This document shows positions 11,451 to 22,999 of a DNA stretch of 64,000 nt, piece by piece. Where the stretch lies: contig OX424567.1 in assembly GCA_949152475.1 (NCBI GenBank), positions 18,501,402 through 18,565,401 on the forward strand, written 5' to 3'. A model generated the notes under the pieces. The model saw only the letters and a list, made by a program, of their open reading frames with translations. It searched no databases and was not told the DNA's origin. Source of the stretch: Terebella lapidaria (lineage: Eukaryota > Annelida > Polychaeta > Terebellida > Terebellidae). Numbering within the stretch: position 1 is the first letter of the stretch; the number at the start of each line of letters is the position of its first letter. A program made the position numbers and the translations under genes.

Positions 11451-14400
11451 ATGCAGAACGTGAAGAATTTCATTCACGGAAAAGCTTTGGGTGTCGCGGA
11501 ATATTTGACACCGGTCCTGAAGGTAACGACAAAGAGTTCATTCAACAAGTACTCGGTTAGCCGGTTACGGTTCGGTTACAGAGTGTAACCGGTTATAGAT
11601 TTTGTGACCGGTTAATCGTGAACCTATTTTGCAACCTCGTAATTCAGTATAAAACACTGTCACGTCAGTCAACTTTCCGCATTTTATAAACGCGCATAAT
11701 TGAAGTGATTTATCATAATATGGCATATTTTCACGTGAAAATGGTGTCTAATGTCGAGTTTTGGCGCGATTTTGAAATGGAGATTTGATATAATGCGAAC
11801 AAAAAAGTAGAAAAAAAGTAGGTGTTACTTTAGACAATATTTAGCTCTATATTTTTGGACAAGTAACCGGTTATGATTAAGTTACAAGCTAACGAGTAAC
11901 CGGTTACGAAATTTTGTACTCGTTGAAGCCCTAGTTTAATATAACAAGAGGCCGAACTCTATATGTTCCTTAATGCAAGCAAGAACAATAGCACCTTCAC
12001 AGGCGAGGGTCTGGCAAACAATAAGACCTTCGCAGGCGAGGGTGTGGCAAACAAAAAGACCTTCGCAGGCGAGGGAGCGGCATCCTAGCATTGAAGTCAC
12101 CCCGAGTTTCTCAAGTTAGAAGTGCTCGGGCACGCATTTTTGTGGGAGTGCGACCTCTCAATGATATTACACTCTCTGTTAACGAGCCATCCGTCCTAAA
12201 TTTGCCGCATCCCAAAGTTCGCTTACCCCGGGTCGCCAACTGAATATTAGCAAAGCATAGAAGCTGTCCTTGTGGAAACAAATTGCTGGTAAACAGATAG
12301 GACACTAGACTCTTGATTACCGATGTTACTGAGTTCTCTGAAGCACATAACAGAGCCTGAAAATGCTGTTGGCGAATTTGGGAATGCGGCGAATTCAGGA
12401 CAGATGGCTCGTAACAAACCCTTACTGGCCTTACGTAGACATGTTGGATACAGCTTGCGGTTTTGATGACCATGTTAGGCGTTAAGCAATACAAATACCA
12501 AAAAAAAATAAATAAATGCACTCCATGCTCTCACATACATCGGCAAGAAATGGCCGTCTATTGTACATTTGAGCTTTAGGCTAGTTATGTATTATTGTGT
12601 GTATCTATTTTTTGCAGGAGTCCAAATTTAGAGAAACCGGTGTAATAAATCCGCATGAGGTAAAGTACAAGATAGATCTAAATTAATTTTCCTTGATGCG
12701 AAAACTATGTTATGAATTTAGGTGGATGTTGATACATAATGCGAGTGCCTAATGTTAAATATTTTTCACTGTTTATTGAAGTTTGTCGCCGCGGGTGAAC
12801 ACATAGTACACCACTGTCCGACATGGCAGTGGGCGACCGGCGAGGAGTCTAAACACAAGTCATACCTACCGAAAGACAAACAGTTCCTGGTCACACGAAA
12901 TGGTATGCCACCATGAATTGTTCCATTAATTCATTTATATTAATTATCATGGATTATTCTGCAAGCTATTCGCTGCTTGAAAACCGTGAAGCATGCTTGT
13001 ATTGTATCATACAAATGTATATAAAAAACTCATTTTGCATTCATAAACATGATAAACCTTAGACAATTTCTTGATTACTATATGTACAAGGTGGTTTCAG
13101 AATATATTATGTTTTCATAAAATTTTGAGCAAAATCGAAAAAAATACCATGTACACCAATTTAAACTGTAAGACGACAAACCACATACATCATTATGATG
13201 TACATGATGTACTGGTTTACACTCACCCCCTCCTCAGTGCCGTGCTACAAGCGAGTCAAGCAGGTGGACAGTCACCAGGAGGACCAGGAGAAGGTGATAG
13301 AGGAGGAGGACGGAGAGGGAGGCTGGGTCGACACGCATCACTTCGCAGGTTGGATTTGTTGCATTTACGTGAATCTGATTAAAACGCCTTCAAATTTTCC
13401 TAAGATCCTTGTGACACAATGTTGAAATTCAATACATGTGTAATTAGGTATCAATTTCCAATCAAGACACAAAATCTTGTCCATTGTCCGAGTACTAGCT
13501 GTGTCGATGGTTGAAATATCCATAACACTCCATAACATAACATACCCATAACACATCAAAATATGAAAAAATATGAAATATGTACTTTACCGATAGATTA
13601 TTTTTCCTTCACACTATGTCTTGTATAATGTTCTAGAAAATGTATTGATGAATGTATGATGCCCAATTTTAATGAGAGAATTGATGAAATTGAGGAGTTT
13701 TTGTTGTTCAGTGAATAGTTTTTGTCTCTGTAGGAACTGGTTTGAACCAGGTCCAGGAAGCCGTGTCAGAGATGACCATAGATGGAAAGGTAAGATGGCA
13801 ATGGGATTCAGATATGACTAGCACTTTCATAGTGCTGGAATCAGGCATAAAAATACAGTTAAATTCTAGAAGATTTCTTTATGAGAATGCCTAAGTTTTA
13901 CTCTGAGAATACAATGTAGTAAAATGATGAATCATTATGTGATATGGTGAAATGTTACTGTTTTGCTAACCCCATTAAACTGTTACTATGGTATACAGGC
14001 GAGTGCCTCAGCACAGCCTGCTGGCGGAGATGATGACGATGATGGAGATGATGATGAGGAGGAGGAGGCAGAGGACATGGAAGCCTATGAGGAGAGCGGG
14101 ATGTTGGAAACAGAAGATCCGGTACGGAAAATGACACAATTGTTTTGTGGTGTTATTTTGATAATACCTATTTGTCATGTTTACTTTACTGTAGCTATTA
14201 TTATAGATCATTGCATATATTCCTTTGTAGTGTTATCTATTACTTTAGTAGTTATGATGTTAATATTTTCTTCATGTTAATTCATCCCTTCTGCCAAGAA
14301 TTTTAGCTGCCAAGAATATTTGTAAACTGGAATTGACAGCTGCTTAATATCTGTTAAATATCTTTCTGAATGAAGTATCTTGCAATGAAAACTCTTTTCA

Positions 14401-15685
14401 AATACCATCTTTAGGGTACGTTAGACTTAGCAGCAGCTCAACGAGATGAGAAAAAAGGAGAGAGTGGAATTCTCCAGACTCGAACCTACGACCTCAACAT
14501 CACCTACGACAAGTATTACCAGACCCCGCGGCTATGGCTCTTTGGTTATGACGAGGTAAATATTGGCCTATTGTGAGACCGTACGATTTCCTGTGCCATT
14601 CACATGTATATGGCAAATTTAAATTGTGGTTTGATCGAAGTTGGCGAATTCGTTGGATGCAAGGGATGTCATTGATACAGTGTTCACCTAAAAAAAGAAA
14701 TAGTTGTGAAATTCAGCTGTTGTGAAAATGAGCATTCAAGAAAGTGTGAAGCTAAAAGGCTGAAGTACAAAGATACTTAACGCAAATATTGAAAAATAAC
14801 AAGTTATTTTGTTATTTAATTGCATAAAAATATTAAATTTATGAAATCCTCACGAAACATTGTGACATTACAGAACCGAAAACCGCTGACGGTAGAACAG
14901 ATGTATGAGGATATAAGTCAGGACCATGTCCATAAAACAGTTACCATGGAAACGCACCCCAACCTGTCAGGACCCCCACGTGCCTCTGTCCACCCCTGCA
15001 AGTAAGTAACCATGGTGACAATATTTTGTGCAATATATCTATTGCTACAGCTGAAAGTCAAAAATGACCTTTAAATAGACTTTACCATCTAGTCACACAA
15101 ATTTGCAAATGAAGCCATTATGTCTTTATCTCATTAAAAAACTAGATTTTTGTTTTAAAACTGCGTTCTTGCTCAATGTTTGTTTTTTGTATCTAAAAAA
15201 CCCAACTGAACTTTTCTCGTTTTGTCATAGACACGCGGACGTGATGAAGAAGATTATCGAGACGGTTGCGGAAGGGGGTGGCGAACTTGGGGTACACATG
15301 TATCCTTGGAAACCATGAATAATAATAAATATACTGGTCTTAACATTTGCCCATTCCACAGATATATGTGAATATAATGAAGAACAATTAGGCGATACGG
15401 GACCTAAGAAAAAATTTAACTCCCGTATGTTCGATATAAACTTATTGAAATTGCAAATTCAACTCCAAATTCAAGGTTGAACTCAACAGTTGAAGAACTA
15501 ACAAAAGTTTTGAAAAGTATTTGATAACTCTCCATTGAAAATCAATGGGAGAATGCTATTTAAGTTTTGCGCCAGTGTGACATTTTCCTTGACTGTTTTT
15601 CAGGTATCTAATGATTTTTCTGAAGTTCGTGCAAGCTGTCATCCCGACTATAGAATACGACTACACTCGACATTTTACCATGTGA
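11451..15685 (+). CDS. ATG3: Ubiquitin-like-conjugating enzyme ATG3 (E2 for ATG8/LC3 lipidation)
   Basis: Ten exons splice in frame: 11451-11522, 12618-12659, 12782-12902, 13238-13348, 13734-13789, 13999-14121, 14415-14555, 14874-15001, 15231-15299 and 15604-15685. They encode 314 residues, the same length as the human protein. ATG3 takes ATG8/LC3 from ATG7 and transfers it to phosphatidylethanolamine on the growing autophagosome membrane. The N-terminal amphipathic helix ([18 protein letters not shown]), [13 protein letters not shown], the acidic flexible insert in exon 6 (runs of D and E), [20 protein letters not shown], and the active-site Cys in SVHPCKH (exon 8/9 junction) are all visible. 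So is the C-terminal [15 protein letters not shown]. No breaks were seen. Introns hold a MITE, a minisatellite and a hairpin. The start is fixed by the conserved MQNV opening. Confidence 0.97.
11535..11935. repeat. MITE-like inverted-repeat element in ATG3 intron 1
   Basis: Both ends carry related sequence in opposite orientation (a TTCAAC-AGTACTC-type end on the left, GAGTAC-type on the right ending GTTGAAGCCCTAG). Several TAACCGGTTA motifs lie near each end. The GGGCTTCAACGAG terminus resembles hAT-type non-autonomous elements. The left end is diverged and no target duplication was confirmed. Confidence 0.5.
11994..12085. repeat. Three-unit minisatellite in ATG3 intron 1
   Basis: Three copies of a unit of about 35 bp with the core CTTCGCAGGCGAGGG (first copy CTTCACAGGCGAGGG) follow one another, separated by TGGCAAACAA-type spacers. 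Confidence 0.8.
12183..12417. repeat. Inverted repeat with about 45-bp arms in ATG3 intron 1
   Basis: The left arm (12183-12230) contains ACGAGCCATCCGTCC. The right arm (12371-12417) contains its near reverse complement GGACAGATGGCTCGT. The arms are about 85 percent alike by eye, with a loop of about 140 bases. It could be a small MITE or a hairpin-forming intronic element. Confidence 0.65.
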
Positions 15686-16734
15686 ACGCTTGCGACAAAT
15701 GACAGTATCATTGGAGTCATTCTGCAGAATATTATAATAATCAATAATTATTGTTCACTTTGCAAAACAACATCTATCCAAACAATTGTGTGAATGTTTA
15801 GATGTAGGCAGCCAGTGTGTATATTGATTTTGGATAATATTTGTGGTATGAATCTGTCATTTCATATTTTTGTTACATACACTAGCTTTACCTGGTTGCA
15901 TATGTATTCTTTGAACTTGCTAAGTTATGATTCATATATGTGAAAAAAAATACGAGACGCCACAGGACCTATACATATACATGCACAATTGGATATAATT
16001 TGCTATGAACATTGTCATTATCACGGTCAGTATCATAACGTTCATTTCATCATCATGTACCATACACATTTTTCATGTTCACCAAATCATGTTGTGTTAT
16101 TATTGAGGCATGATGACATAGAAGGTATATATATATATATATTTTTTTTTTTCCCTTAAAGCATGGGTATTGTGTGTAGTTCTAGTACTTCCAAATACTA
16201 ACAGCTTTCATGTCAAGATTATCTGTGGTTTTCATTGTTGGGACAACTTGCCATAGATTCAAAACTAATGTAGAGAAGAAAATGGTTTGCTTCACAATTG
16301 GGAGGGAATACAAAAACTAGATGTGGTTTTGTGTATATTTACTGTCTGGACTGTGCAATATAATATGAGGGAAAACGTTTTCCACGGTTGCTTAATTTTG
16401 TTTCTTAGTGTTACAATTTAAAATTTGGCAACTCGAATCATTGTAGGATCAATCACATGTCCAGATTGAACATTCAGAGTTGGAATTCATGTGTTATGTA
16501 ACCGGTTTGTGTACCGAGTAAGTGTTTATGACCAGTGTAATAACTACTATTTCCAATTCATTGGACATGTTCATTAGATACGCACATAACTTCCACAAAG
16601 TGTCATGGTTTATTGGTGTTAACTTGTGTTTAACACTAGAATAGGCTTGGGATCGTCATCAGGCTGTTTTTGCGAATGACTGTACACTAACCTGTCCTTG
16701 CTGATATGAGTAATTTCACTGTTGTCTATACCAA

Positions 16735-16740
16735 AATAAA
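16735..16740 (+). terminator. Candidate ATG3 polyadenylation signal
   Basis: AATAAA about 1.05 kb after the ATG3 stop, before the foldback transposon begins at 16883. Another AATAAA at 17042 lies inside the transposon arm. The 15686-16734 interval is AT-rich, with no coding pattern, and is best read as 3' UTR. Confidence 0.4.
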
Positions 16741-16882
16741 TAGTGTAATGGGTCAAAATATGTACAAGCATGCAATTAAGATCGTTTTTGGAAAACATTT
16801 CACAGCACTTTACAACTATAATGTATCATTTCCCTCGGTGAATGTATATGTGGCATCGCTGGTTTGTCTTGCCTGTCAAAAT

Positions 16883-18746
16883 CACAGTGCGCAATCAGTT
16901 TGAAGATTTGGTCACTGGAGGTGGTGCTTTTCTGCAAATTTCGCGGAAAACAGGCAAGGTAAATTTTAGGCTGTTCAGTTTGGTGATGCAAATGCATACT
17001 AAATTCGGAGAACTTCTCAATAGAATACTGTAGTTACTTTCAATAAACTCAAAACTGAATATTATCGGCGATTAAATATAACGACAGCAGATATTTTTTG
17101 ATGCAGAGCGAGCACAAAGTAAACATTCCCCTTTTATCACCCATTTCACACCTAAACGTATCAACTGCTCCGTTATACTTGACTGAGTCACGCACCAAAT
17201 TTGACATTTGATGAGCGATTTAACACTTTATCGAAAGCACACGCTAGAACCATGAGGGTTTCTCTGATTTTGACAAAATCTATTTGTTTTTGTGGTTTGC
17301 CGAGACCCATATGAGATGCAGATGTGACCCACTAGGCGATGCATTATTGACCCACAAGGGGATGAAGAAATGTACCACTATTTTGGTCCATGAAATTCGT
17401 TTTTCTTTGTAGAAAATCACCAATTTACTAATTTCATGTTATTTTTTTCCTAATTCAAAACTTCTAGAATGGAATAGTACACGAATGAACGTGTCATTGA
17501 ATATTAGTGTGTTATAAAGCAATAAACTTGCATGTGATGGTTATCGTGGTGCATAGTGTTGAGAAGTATCATTAACAGTTCAGGAACGCGTACAAGATCA
17601 CAATGGAAGATCGAATAACTATGGAATTTTTGACTACAAGTCACATCATGCGTTTTCAGTATTAGAGCATTTCATTAATCATCACCCAGAACACTGGGTA
17701 AAAATGAGAGTACCACATTTGTGCGAACAGAGTGGACGGACCATGCAAGATGCACTCAAAGACATATGGAGTTTCAGGGGACACATTACAGAACAAAATA
17801 TATTCTGTAGAGGAGGACCTCTCCGTTAACGTGAGTGCATTGACTAACTCCTGGGAAGAGTCCAGCAGCCAAAAAAAGCAGTTCATGATGAAACAAAATC
17901 ATTGAAGAAGAAAAATTAATTCGGAAACAGTTCTGATGATGCAGGCAAATCTCATACTTACTTCACTCCCCAGGACATAGAGTTACAGGCAATTGTCGAA
18001 ATGTTACCAGAAATGTTGTCTGTTCTTCGGCAACATGGTCTTTTTTTGGTGCTCATTTCCTGGCCTAATGAGACTTCTCAAACTATGCACCACGATAACC
18101 ATCACATGCAAGTTTATTGCATTATAACAAACTTAGATTTATTGACACGTTTATTCGTGTATACTATTCCATTCTACAAGTTTTGAATTAGGAAAAAATA
18201 ACATGAAATGAGTAAATAGGAGATTTTCTACAAAGAAAAACGAATTTCATGGACCGAAATGGTGGTACATTTCTTCAGCCCCTTGTGGGTCAATGATGCA
18301 TCGCCTAGTGGGTCACATCTGCATCTCATGTGGGACTCGGCAAACCAAAAAAACAAATAGATTTTGTCAAAATCAGAGAAACCCCCATGGTTCTAGCGTG
18401 TGCTTACGATAAAGTGTTGAATCGCTCATCCAATGTCAAATTTGATGCGTGACACAGTCAAATATAATGGAGCAATTGATACGTTTGGGTGTGAAATGGG
18501 GAATGTTTACATTGTGCTTACGCTGCATCAAAAAATATCTGCTGTCACGTTGTTTAATCGCCGCTAATAATCAGTTTTGAGTATATTGAAGTTAAGTACA
18601 GTATTCTATTGAGAAGTTCTCCGAATTTAGTATGCATTTACATCACCAAACTCAACAGCCTAAAATTTAACTTGCCTGTTTTCCATGAAATTTGCAGAAA
18701 AGGACCACCTCCAGTGACCAAATCTTCAAACTGATTGCGCACTGTG
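16883..18746. mobile_element. Foldback DNA transposon with CACAGTG termini and a 5-bp target duplication
   Basis: The left arm (16883-17574) and right arm (18066-18746) are inverted copies of about 690 bp, mostly matching with scattered changes. Both begin with CACAGTGCGCAATCAG. The flanking five bases are AAAAT on both sides (16878-16882 and 18747-18751), a perfect duplication. From family knowledge, 5-bp duplications and CAC-initial heptamer-like ends are typical of Transib/RAG-type transposons, and CACAGTG equals the V(D)J signal heptamer. I see no matching nonamer and no transposase, and an A/T duplication is not the GC-rich target usually described. The element itself is certain; the superfamily is a suggestion. 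Confidence 0.85.
17563..17829 (+). other. Unrecognised open frame inside the foldback element
   Basis: An 88-codon open stretch with no early Met begins at the inner edge of the left arm and occupies much of the unique centre. The composition looks protein-like (for example HAFSVLEHFINHHPEHWV and CEQSGRTMQDALKDIW). It may be a leftover of a transposase or captured gene. No family was recognised. Confidence 0.3.
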
Positions 18747-18751
18747 AAAAT

Positions 18752-20160
18752 GCACTAGATTCAGAAATAGTGTTCGTCATGTGTTTAATATATATTGATG
18801 ATCTATGTATTCAATAAAATCTTCCACGAGTGTCCACATATTTACAAATTTCCGCATGCAACAAAAATTCTTGTGAAGTATTACAGCACATTCGATTAGA
18901 AATGGAAAGTATGTTAGCAGTGGAAGGTATTAGGAATTATCTTTTCGTATTAACTGTGAAAGAAAGAGAAATATTTCACAGCAATATAGATAAGCTTAAA
19001 TGTCTTTCTGACAAGTAACAAATATTCGTGTTACAGTCATAATGTACGAAAACCTGTTTCTATCACTCGTCTCTAGATGAACCATGGAAATAGATGTAAG
19101 AGACAGATATTTCCATGGTTAAACACTGCAGCTTCACAGGACTGGTCGATAGAAAACCTACCATCGTTCCTAACAAATGTACATTTCAAATAGGGTCGAC
19201 AGGTTCTGTGTGTTCTTTGCCACACTTTGTTGAAAATTACCTGATATATTAGTCGACCACAACCCTGTGTGTGAGTTTCCTAAAGACATTTCTCCACTGG
19301 CTGTGCGATAATATCATTAATAATGCACTTAGACGATAGACGATGAATACAAGTAGATCTACTATACATTGCTCACCGATGAGGACATAATGTAAGGTCA
19401 CCGTAACCATTCGGATCCAGGTATTCTGTTTATTTAGTTACATTTTAAAGCTTCGTTTTACACTCATGATCTATTTGCATTTCGTTTTAAAATTAATGCA
19501 AAGTGTCAAATTCATGTTTCTTGAATTGCTTGAAATATGTATAAAAAAACATTGTTCTCCAAATCCATCTTTTTATGATATAATGATGCATGGTGCATCT
19601 TCTGGTGACCTTGAGTTGACTTTAGAACACCTTGAGTTATCAACCTTTTCATTGGGTTTTGGGTGATATTCTTTCACGTTGAGGTTATAGAGTTCCAAAA
19701 AATGTTTAGGTGTATCTCTGAAAATCTCCCGTTTTAAAAGACAGTGATGCATGCATGCTAGCTACGACCAAAGTCAAGTTCATGGATCTGTGAAAAACGC
19801 TTTTTGGCCGTAGATTTATCTTGACACGTTTACAACACTCATCATTGTAATTTATGTTGAATACACAAGTTGTCTACGTACCTTTACTGCTTCGTACATT
19901 AAAGTCATAGTAAAGGTATTAGACAATCGAAAGTTCGTTCAGGATAGCAAGAACATTTCAATATACATTAGACTATTATATACGTGTTTCGATATCTGAA
20001 ATGCTAAAGCAGCTGCCTTCGAATGTATGCAATATTTTCTTTCAAAACTAAATTTCAGTTCAAATCATCTAATACGATATAACATTGATTTTGACGATTA
20101 CAACGCGTCCGAGTTGTTAGCTCCCCGGACCTATGGTCCGATAAGCTATTGCCGTCAGGT
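18752..20160. other. AT-rich intergenic sequence with a small repeat remnant
   Basis: No gene was seen. Around 19764-19822 the sequence resembles the end of the MITE at 31398-31980 (shared AACGCTTTTTGGCCGTAG-type stretch), so it is probably a fragment of the same family. Confidence 0.4.
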
Positions 20161-20162
20161 TG

Positions 20163-20226
20163 CGTCCGGCGTCCGTCCGTCGGCGTCGGCGTCGGCGTCG
20201 GTGTCGGCGTCGACGACGGCGTCGTC
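20163..20226. repeat. GTCGGC simple-repeat tract
   Basis: Imperfect GTCGGC and GTCC repeats lie within an otherwise AT-rich region. The open frames crossing it on both strands are low-complexity artefacts of the tract. Confidence 0.85.
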
Positions 20227-20519
20227 AAACGCTGGGAAAAATATGTTCGATGAATATTGCTGTAATTCACAAAATATGTTCTATGGGCCCATATCTCCGG
20301 ACCATTTTTTTTTTCGTCGATTGAATCGTTTTTTCCAAAATGGCGGCCATTTTTGTCGAAAAATAGACAATTTTGGACTTTGGCGGCCATTTTCTCAAAA
20401 ACTGTCTGATTAGTTTTGAGATTTTTGTTTCAAAAGATTCCCCTGATATACCTTCGTGCTGTGTATAAGTTTCGTTGCTCTTGAATCGTCGGTCTGCGTG
20501 TGGCAGACCCTGGACGTTC

Positions 20520-22115
20520 ACCTCCCTGTCTTGACCTAACTCGTAAACCAGTGTTTTCTCAAAGGAGTTGTGCTTCGTTCATCCAAATCTGCTATCGTCA
20601 CTCCGCTTTTGAAGAAGTCGGGGCTCGACTCAACTGTCTGCAAAAACTTTCGGCCGATTTCCAATTTGCCATTTTTTGGAAAGGTTATTGAACGACTGGT
20701 GCTCAATAGATTCAGTGACCACATCAGGGTAAATGGTTTGGAGGATACATATCAGTCAGCATACGAATGAATGCACTCAACTGAGACTGCACTGATCAAA
20801 GTGGTCTCTGATTTGAGCCAAGCTCTGGATGAAAATTGGGCTGTCGCTCTGGTCTTCGACACAATCAGTCACCAGTGTCTTTTGCATCACCTCGCGTCAG
20901 CACTGGGCATCAAAGACACGGCACTACAATGGTTCACCTCTTATCTGCAGGGCAGAAACAAGAAGGTTTGCATAGCAGGATCGGCATCCACATCGAAATG
21001 TATGTTGCAGGGTGTGCCTCAAGGCTCAGTTTTAGGGCCTGTTCTATTCTCGGCATATACCAAACCCATCAGTGACATAACTACCTCACACAGAATATCA
21101 TTCCATAAATATGCCGACGACCTTCAGTTGTATGTCACCTTCGATCCATGCGACGTGAACAGCTGAACCAATGCTTTCCAAAGGTTATCGTCATGCATCA
21201 GCGACCTTTCGGCTTGGATGGCACAGAATTATATTCATCTAAACCAAAGTAAATCTGAGCTCATAGTTCTACATCCCCCTCATCAACTGCGAATGTACGG
21301 TACCTCTCCACTTCAAATCGGGGACATCGCCATCATACCCAGCCCAGTTGTTCGGAATCTTGGGCTCATTCTTGATCAACATCTGCACATGTCTAGTGGA
21401 GTGACAGCAGTTGTAAAGACATGCAATATCACCTGCATCAGATAGGGCGGATCCGGAAATACCTCACCCAGCAAGCCTGCCAGACACTCGTGCACAATCT
21501 GATCATAAATCGGTTGGACTATGTATGTTCTCTCCTGAATGGAATTCCAGCCGATCAGGTCAAGAGGTTAAATAATGTCCAAAATCGGGCTGCACGGATG
21601 ATAACGAGGACACGACAACAAGAACATATCACCCCAGTTCTTCGTCAACTACATTGGTTGCCAGTACACAATCGCATCCTAATTCATGTGTACAAGTGCT
21701 TACATGTTTTCGCGATATCAGACTGGTCTATCACTTAAGTCATCATCTGATATAACTCTGCTTAAACCCGTCAAGATCAAGAAATCAGCTGGTGCAAGAG
21801 GATTTCATCATGCTGGACCGGCACTTTGGAATGCCTTACCCAGATCTATCAGGCAATCTGAAACTGTTGCTGCTTTTAAGAAAAAAACTCAAAACCCACT
21901 TTTTCGTTCAGTGTTATGGTGCTTGATTCATTTATTCATTGTTAATTAATTTATTTTAAATGTTCCTACTTGTTCTTAGTGTACTCAATTTTATTTATTC
22001 ATTCATTTTCTATTCATTTATTTTATTATTTTTATTTATATGTCTAGTAGTTTTATTGTAAAGCGCTTTGATATCTTCTGATAGAGCGCTATATAAATGC
22101 CGGTTATAATAAAAA
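20520..22115 (+). mobile_element. Inactive CR1/L2-type LINE, 5'-truncated
   Basis: Plus-strand pieces follow the CR1/L2 reverse transcriptase order: SAIVTPLLKK, NFRPISNLPF, then (after a stop) HSTETAL, LQGVPQGSVLGPVLF, the catalytic YADD (near 21110), NQSKSELIVL, AARMITRTR, HWLPVHNRI and the C-terminal GPALWNALP. The motif A region reads VALVFDTISHQ, shorter than the usual LLDLSAAFDT type, so a small deletion seems to have removed the first catalytic Asp. Stops at 20768 and 21164 also break it. The 3' end (22060-22110) has GTAAAGCGCTTTGA and GCGCTATATAAA, the typical tail of this group. It cannot transpose by itself. Confidence 0.9.
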
Positions 22116-22116
22116 A

Positions 22117-22170
22117 TAATATAGGAAATGATTATGCTGAATATACTTGTGACCTTGTAGTTACCTTGAG
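22117..22170. repeat. Single fragment of the ~130-bp AAGGTCA repeat
   Basis: GGAAATGATTATGCTGAAT followed by CTTGTGACCTTG matches the unit of the array at 330-1125. It directly abuts the 3' end of the LINE. Confidence 0.6.
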
Positions 22171-22990
22171 TAATTTACATTTCGTTATCTCTAATTCAAG
22201 ACTCGTCATCTCGATAATAAATTCGCTATTTCGAATTGAAAGGTCGTTATTTGGAAGTAAAAATTTGCTATCTCCAGTTGAAAACTCGTTATTTCGATAT
22301 TTATATTCGTTATCTCGAATTTAAATTCACGTTATCTTGAAATGAAAAATTGCTCGTTATCTAAAAAAAAGTCGTTACCTTGAATAATTTACAATTCGTT
22401 ATCTCTAATTCAAAACTCGTCATCTGAATATCAAATTCGTTATTTCGAATTGAAAAGTCGTTATCTCGAAATAAAAAGTCGTTATCTCAAATTTAAATTT
22501 ACGTTATCTGGGAAAAAATCGCTATGTCGAGATAAAAAGTTGTTATCTCGAAATAAAAAGTCATTTTCTTGAATAATTTGTATTTCGTTATCTCAAATTT
22601 AAAAGTCGTTATCTTGATATTACATTCGTTAGTTTGAATTGAATTCGTTATTTCGAATTTCTTTTTGTTATTTCGAATTTGACACTTGTTATCCCGTGTT
22701 GAAAATTTATTTCAAATTTGAATTTCGTTATCTCGAAAAACGGTGCTATCTTGAGGTAAAAAGCTACGAAAGATTAATAAAAAAAGCCGTTATCTCGAAT
22801 TGAAAATCGTTATCTTGATTTGAATTTGTCTTTCATTACCTCAAATTTAGAATATCTCGAATTCAAATTCGAGATAATTGAAGTAATTTCGTGATAACAA
22901 ATTTAGTTCTGAGATCTAGAATTTCCAAATTCGAGACAACGAAATTTAAATTCCAGATAACGAATTCAAATTTGAGATAACAATTTTCAA
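22170..22990. repeat. Degenerate array built on TCGTTATCTCGAATT with an orientation switch
   Basis: About 30 imperfect copies of TCGTTATCTCGAATTTAAA-like units spaced 20-30 bases fill the region. From about 22860 the units appear in reverse complement (AATTCGAGATAACGAA type). Coding frames across it are chance products of the repeat. Confidence 0.85.
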
Positions 22991-22999
22991 TTTCGAGAT

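Noticed and set aside
16935..16950. TTCGCGGAA inside the foldback arm as an outlying member of the retroelement motif array
   Set aside because: A single copy, not kept in the other arm (which reads TTTCATGGAA), so best seen as chance.
16883..18746. hAT assignment from the CAGTG at the ends
   Set aside because: Setting the ends at CAGTG gives no 8-bp duplication, while ends at CACAGTG give a perfect 5-bp one.
20027..20413. 128-codon frame across the GTCGGC tract
   Set aside because: Its only notable part is SASASAS-type low complexity from the simple repeat.
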